From contig DBXL01000011.1 in assembly GCA_002309275.1 (NCBI GenBank), forward strand, positions 1 to 5,703: DNA of 5,703 nt. The letters run 5' to 3'. Position 1 is the first letter of the stretch; the number at the start of each line of letters is the position of its first letter. Source of the DNA: Ruminococcaceae bacterium UBA1213 (lineage in GTDB: Bacteria; Bacillota; Clostridia; Oscillospirales; Acutalibacteraceae). The notes under the pieces are model-generated. The model was not told the origin of the DNA. It searched no databases and was given only the letters and a program-made list of their open reading frames with translations. Shown one piece after another: positions 2,888 through 5,703 of the stretch. The position numbers and the translations under genes are program-made.

Positions 2888-5703
2888 TTACTTAACTGTT
2901 AGTGTAAGATATTGTTTATCTACTTTACTTGAATTATCCTTAACCTTTACACATATATCATAATTTCCTACATCTGTCGGCTTATATGTTATAACTGAAT
3001 TTGAATTGAAATCCTGTATAGTTGACCAATAGGAAGATGTTGATTTTTTAGCATAAAGTGCGTATTTATAAGGTTCAATACCGTCTTTTGCAGAACATAT
3101 TGCAACCGCTGTATCACCCTTATTTATGTTTGATGATGCAAGATATGCGTTGAGCGAAAGATTACTTATCGGCTGAGTAACATTTAAAGTGAAATATTTT
3201 TTATCAACTGTGTTATTCTTATCTTTGGCTTTGACGCATACATTATATGTCAATGCTTTCAACGGCTTGAAAGTGACTGTTGCATTTTCATCAAAGGACT
3301 GGACTTCGTACCAATTTGGATCATTTTCCTTTTTATAGTAAACTGCATACTGATAAGGAGATGTTCCGCTTGTTGCAGAGCATTTTACAGTTGCACTGCT
3401 TCCCAAGAGTATTGACGATGAAACAAGTGCCGATGTATTGACAACATTGTTTTGTATCACTTTTAAAGAAAGATATTTTTTGCTTACAGTTCCTTGGCTG
3501 TCCTTTGCTTTTATACATACATCATAGTCAACAGCTTTTGCAGGCTTGAAAGTTACTGTTGTATTTTCGGAAAAAGATTGTTTTGCTGTCCAGTTGGTAT
3601 CTGTTTTCTTTTTGTAGTAAACAGCATATTGGCATGGGGCAATACCGCCCGTTGATGAACATTTTACAGTTGCATATTCGCCTAAATTTATAGATGATTT
3701 TGTAAGAACCGATGTATTCGTCAATGGTGGTACTTTCGACACATTGAATTTATTATATAATTTTTGCAAATCTCCGCTTTTGTCCTTTACTTTAACGCAT
3801 ATTTCATATTCCGTTTCATAAACAGGTTTTAAAGTAATCGAATTATTTGTACTGAAATTCTGTTTTGTAGTCCAGGTTTCATCAGTGGCTTTTCTGTAAT
3901 AGAAAGCATAAGTATAATCACCGTATCCGCCTGTGGCATTTGCTGTCAAAGTTACGGAATTTCCTAAAAAAACATTTTTATCAGAAATCTTCAATTCCGC
4001 CCTAAAAGGTTCTATGACATTCACAGTCAGTATTTTTTCATCAATATAACCTTTTCTGTCTTTGGCTTTTACGAGTATTTCATACTCTCCAGCAAAACGG
4101 GGCGTTATGGAAATATATGTATTTCTTGAAAAATCCTGTGCTGTATTCCATTTGGATTCGTCTTTCTTTTTGTAGAAAACAGCATAAGTATAGTTGCCAT
4201 TGCCATTTTCAGCTTTCGTATTTACAACTACAGATTTGCCTTGATAAATTGTGTCTGTACTTAAATATGATGTATTGGATATTTCATCTGTAACTTTGAA
4301 AGAAAGACTTTTTGAGAAGATAAAACCGTTTTCATCTTTGGCATATACTACCATATTATAATCTGATTTTTCATCAGGAATAAAAGTGACAGATTTGTTT
4401 GTGGTATAATCCTGCAGGACAGTCCATTTATCTGCATCTTTCTTTTTGTATTTTATGAGATATTTGCAGTTTAAATTATCATCTGACAGTTTTACATTAA
4501 CGGTTATGTCCTCACCAAGACTGACCATACCGAAATCCAGCTCGGAATTATTGGTTATTTCATAAGCAGATACAAACGGAATATTATTATTGCCTGCAAA
4601 TTTTTGTGCATAACTGTCCGCTTTTCCGTAAATCACAACATCAGGACAATTTTCAAAAGCAGTTTTATCTATGTTACTTACGCATGGCGGAATATATATT
4701 TTTTTAAGATTTTGGCAATTTGCAAATGCGTATCTGTAAATATTGGTAACTTTATTCGGAATCGTTATGACTTCAATATTAGAGCAATTATAGAAAGCGT
4801 ATTGACCTACAGCAGAAAGTTTATTCGATAAAACAACTTCCTGCAAACTTTTGCATCCGTAAAACATACTGCCGTTTACGGAAGTCAAATTGTCGGAAAT
4901 AGCAATCTTCTTTAAGTTTTCACAGCCGTTGAAAGCACTTCCCCCCAAGAAAGTTACACTATTTGGAATGTCAATTTCCTCAAGAGCGGTGCAGTTATGG
5001 AATGTCCATTCTGCAATACTTGTAACACCATCTGGAATTTTGATATTTTTAAGAGAAGTACAATCTTCAAATGCATATTTTTCTATCTTTGCCACTTTAT
5101 TTGGAATAGCGATATTTTCGATTTTTGTACATCCTTTAAAAGCCCCCTCAGCAATTCTGTTTGTACTTGCGGGCAAAGTAATATCGGACAGATTGACACA
5201 GTTTTGAAACCAATATTTTCCAATGGCTGACAGGGATTTTTGAAAGTTTACATTTTTCAATTCCGTACAGTTTAAAAATATATAATTTCCGATATTTGTA
5301 ATACTTTCAGGAATATTGATAGTTTTTAAATTGGTACAATCTCTGAAAGCATAGTCGCCAATTTTTTTAATGTTATTTCCGATTTTTATTTCTTCAAGCA
5401 TAGAGCAGGAATCAAATGCCCTGTCATCTATGGAAGTTATTTGTGTATCGTCTGGAATCGTAAATACGCCCTTTTTTCCTACGGGACACAACAGCAGACT
5501 CCAAAAATAACTGCCGTCATCTAAAGAATTCTTTTTGTATATAACATCATCTATCACTTTATAATTGTCTGTTGGGAATCCCTCAATATTAGTCAAATTC
5601 GGACAATCTACAAATCTATCGTTACAGTTGACAAATGCCTTCTTCAAAATTACGTTTTTTAATTTCGGGCAATTAACAAATGCACCGCTTCTCACTTTTC
5701 CAA
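2888..5703 (-). CDS. BspA-type leucine-rich-repeat protein with six tandem Ig-like (Y_Y_Y-type) domains, N-terminus outside the window
   Basis: A large repeat-built protein, probably secreted or on the cell surface. The frame is open to the right edge, and codons before the first available GTG (5693-5695) still fit an LRR (GKVRSGAFVNCPKL), so that GTG is not the start; at least 937 residues are encoded here. Counting from that GTG: residues 1-97 hold irregular LRRs and the BspA-type insert with DDVIYKKN and LLLCPVGKKGVFTIPD. Residues 98-350 are eleven 23-residue LRR_5 repeats, and 351-379 are a cap with VIYGKADSYAQKFA. Residues 380-935 are six domains of about 92 residues with the pattern YxYAVYYKKK, W, Q.F, TFKP, YDVCVKAKD and a final KKYLTLxV. 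No LPXTG, dockerin or membrane anchor follows; the protein ends on the sixth domain, so any anchor or signal peptide must be N-terminal. BspA-type proteins often bind host or polymer ligands; the ligand here is unknown. Translation ends immediately before a terminator hairpin. Confidence 0.9.
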   Translation of the reverse strand, partial: GKVRSGAFVNCPKLKNVILKKAFVNCNDRFVDCPNLTNIEGFPTDNYKVIDDVIYKKNSLDDGSYFWSLLLCPVGKKGVFTIPDDTQITSIDDRAFDSCSMLEEIKIGNNIKKIGDYAFRDCTNLKTINIPESITNIGNYIFLNCTELKNVNFQKSLSAIGKYWFQNCVNLSDITLPASTNRIAEGAFKGCTKIENIAIPNKVAKIEKYAFEDCTSLKNIKIPDGVTSIAEWTFHNCTALEEIDIPNSVTFLGGSAFNGCENLKKIAISDNLTSVNGSMFYGCKSLQEVVLSNKLSAVGQYAFYNCSNIEVITIPNKVTNIYRYAFANCQNLKKIYIPPCVSNIDKTAFENCPDVVIYGKADSYAQKFAGNNNIPFVSAYEITNNSELDFGMVSLGEDITVNVKLSDDNLNCKYLIKYKKKDADKWTVLQDYTTNKSVTFIPDEKSDYNMVVYAKDENGFIFSKSLSFKVTDEISNTSYLSTDTIYQGKSVVVNTKAENGNGNYTYAVFYKKKDESKWNTAQDFSRNTYISITPRFAGEYEILVKAKDRKGYIDEKILTVNVIEPFRAELKISDKNVFLGNSVTLTANATGGYGDYTYAFYYRKATDETWTTKQNFSTNNSITLKPVYETEYEICVKVKDKSGDLQKLYNKFNVSKVPPLTNTSVLTKSSINLGEYATVKCSSTGGIAPCQYAVYYKKKTDTNWTAKQSFSENTTVTFKPAKAVDYDVCIKAKDSQGTVSKKYLSLKVIQNNVVNTSALVSSSILLGSSATVKCSATSGTSPYQYAVYYKKENDPNWYEVQSFDENATVTFKPLKALTYNVCVKAKDKNNTVDKKYFTLNVTQPISNLSLNAYLASSNINKGDTAVAICSAKDGIEPYKYALYAKKSTSSYWSTIQDFNSNSVITYKPTDVGNYDICVKVKDNSSKVDKQYLTLTVK
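2891..4558 (-). repeat. Six tandem Ig-like / triple-tyrosine-type domain repeats
   Basis: Approximate units on the minus strand: 4558-4283, 4282-4007, 4006-3728, 3727-3440, 3439-3167 and 3166-2891, each 91-96 codons. Shared landmarks are a G/S-rich start, YxYAxYYKKK, a Trp about seven residues later, Q-F/Y, a T-x-K/T-P strand and a Y-x-x-x-V-K-A-K-D strand. Units four and five are close relatives (56 of 87 aligned residues identical by hand count); unit one is the most divergent. This fits growth of the array by duplication. Confidence 0.85.
4646..5404 (-). repeat. Eleven 23-residue leucine-rich repeats (LRR_5/BspA type)
   Basis: Eleven consecutive units of exactly 23 codons (69 bp), with no insertion or deletion between them. 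The pattern is x-x-L-x-x-I-x-I-P-x-x-V-x-x-I-x-x-x-A-F-x-x-C; the final Cys is present in all eleven and the Phe two or three residues before it in all. A degenerate capping unit beginning PDVVIYGKADSYA follows. Such repeats form a curved solenoid used for binding. Confidence 0.9.

Noticed and set aside
4890..5207. Plus-strand open frame opposite the LRR array
   Set aside because: Its apparent repeats mirror the 69-bp period of the LRR gene on the other strand.
4646..5404. Regular 69-bp period considered as a CRISPR or tandem DNA repeat
   Set aside because: The period corresponds exactly to 23-residue leucine-rich repeats within one open frame, and the DNA between units varies in a protein-coding manner.

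Overview
The window looks like chromosomal DNA from a gut-type, low-GC Gram-positive bacterium of the Clostridia, most likely a Ruminococcus-like Oscillospiraceae member. This rests on the AT-rich sequence, AGG-type ribosome binding sites, and a surface protein that joins BspA-type leucine-rich repeats (LRR_5) to tandem 'triple tyrosine' Ig-like domains, a combination familiar from that group. The taxon is an inference; there is no rRNA or other marker gene.

Layout on the + coordinates; all supported genes are on the minus strand. (1) Bases 1-177: part of an unidentified membrane-protein gene that runs off the left edge and is cut by the insertion. (2) Bases 178-2794: a complete-ended, 2617-bp IS66-family insertion sequence with 15-bp perfect terminal inverted repeats (GTAACCGCCAACCAA) and an eroded 8-bp target duplication (6 of 8 match). 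Reading right to left it carries tnpA (intact), tnpB (damaged at both ends) and tnpC (the DDE transposase, broken by one in-frame TAA and one +1 frameshift although all three catalytic residues remain readable). Then come a terminator hairpin and a 130-bp subterminal tail. (3) Bases 2795-2887: a short flank with two adjacent hairpins that pair best as + strand RNA. It may also hold the 5' end of the interrupted membrane-protein gene. (4) Bases 2888-5703: a very large partial gene for a repeat-built surface or secreted protein, with eleven exact 23-residue leucine-rich repeats followed by six Ig-like/Y_Y_Y-type domains. Its N-terminus lies beyond the right edge.

The IS is visibly richer in GC than the genes on either side, as expected for a mobile element from another background. 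With tnpB and tnpC broken it should not move unless a relative supplies these proteins. The large gene and the interrupted membrane gene have the same orientation, so before the insertion they lay one after the other, separated by the hairpin region. I found no CRISPR array, tRNA, rRNA or toxin-antitoxin gene. The most unusual signals are the exactly 10-bp-phased ACTGT repeats at the end of tnpC, the + strand double hairpin beside the IS, and the reconstructable insertion site.
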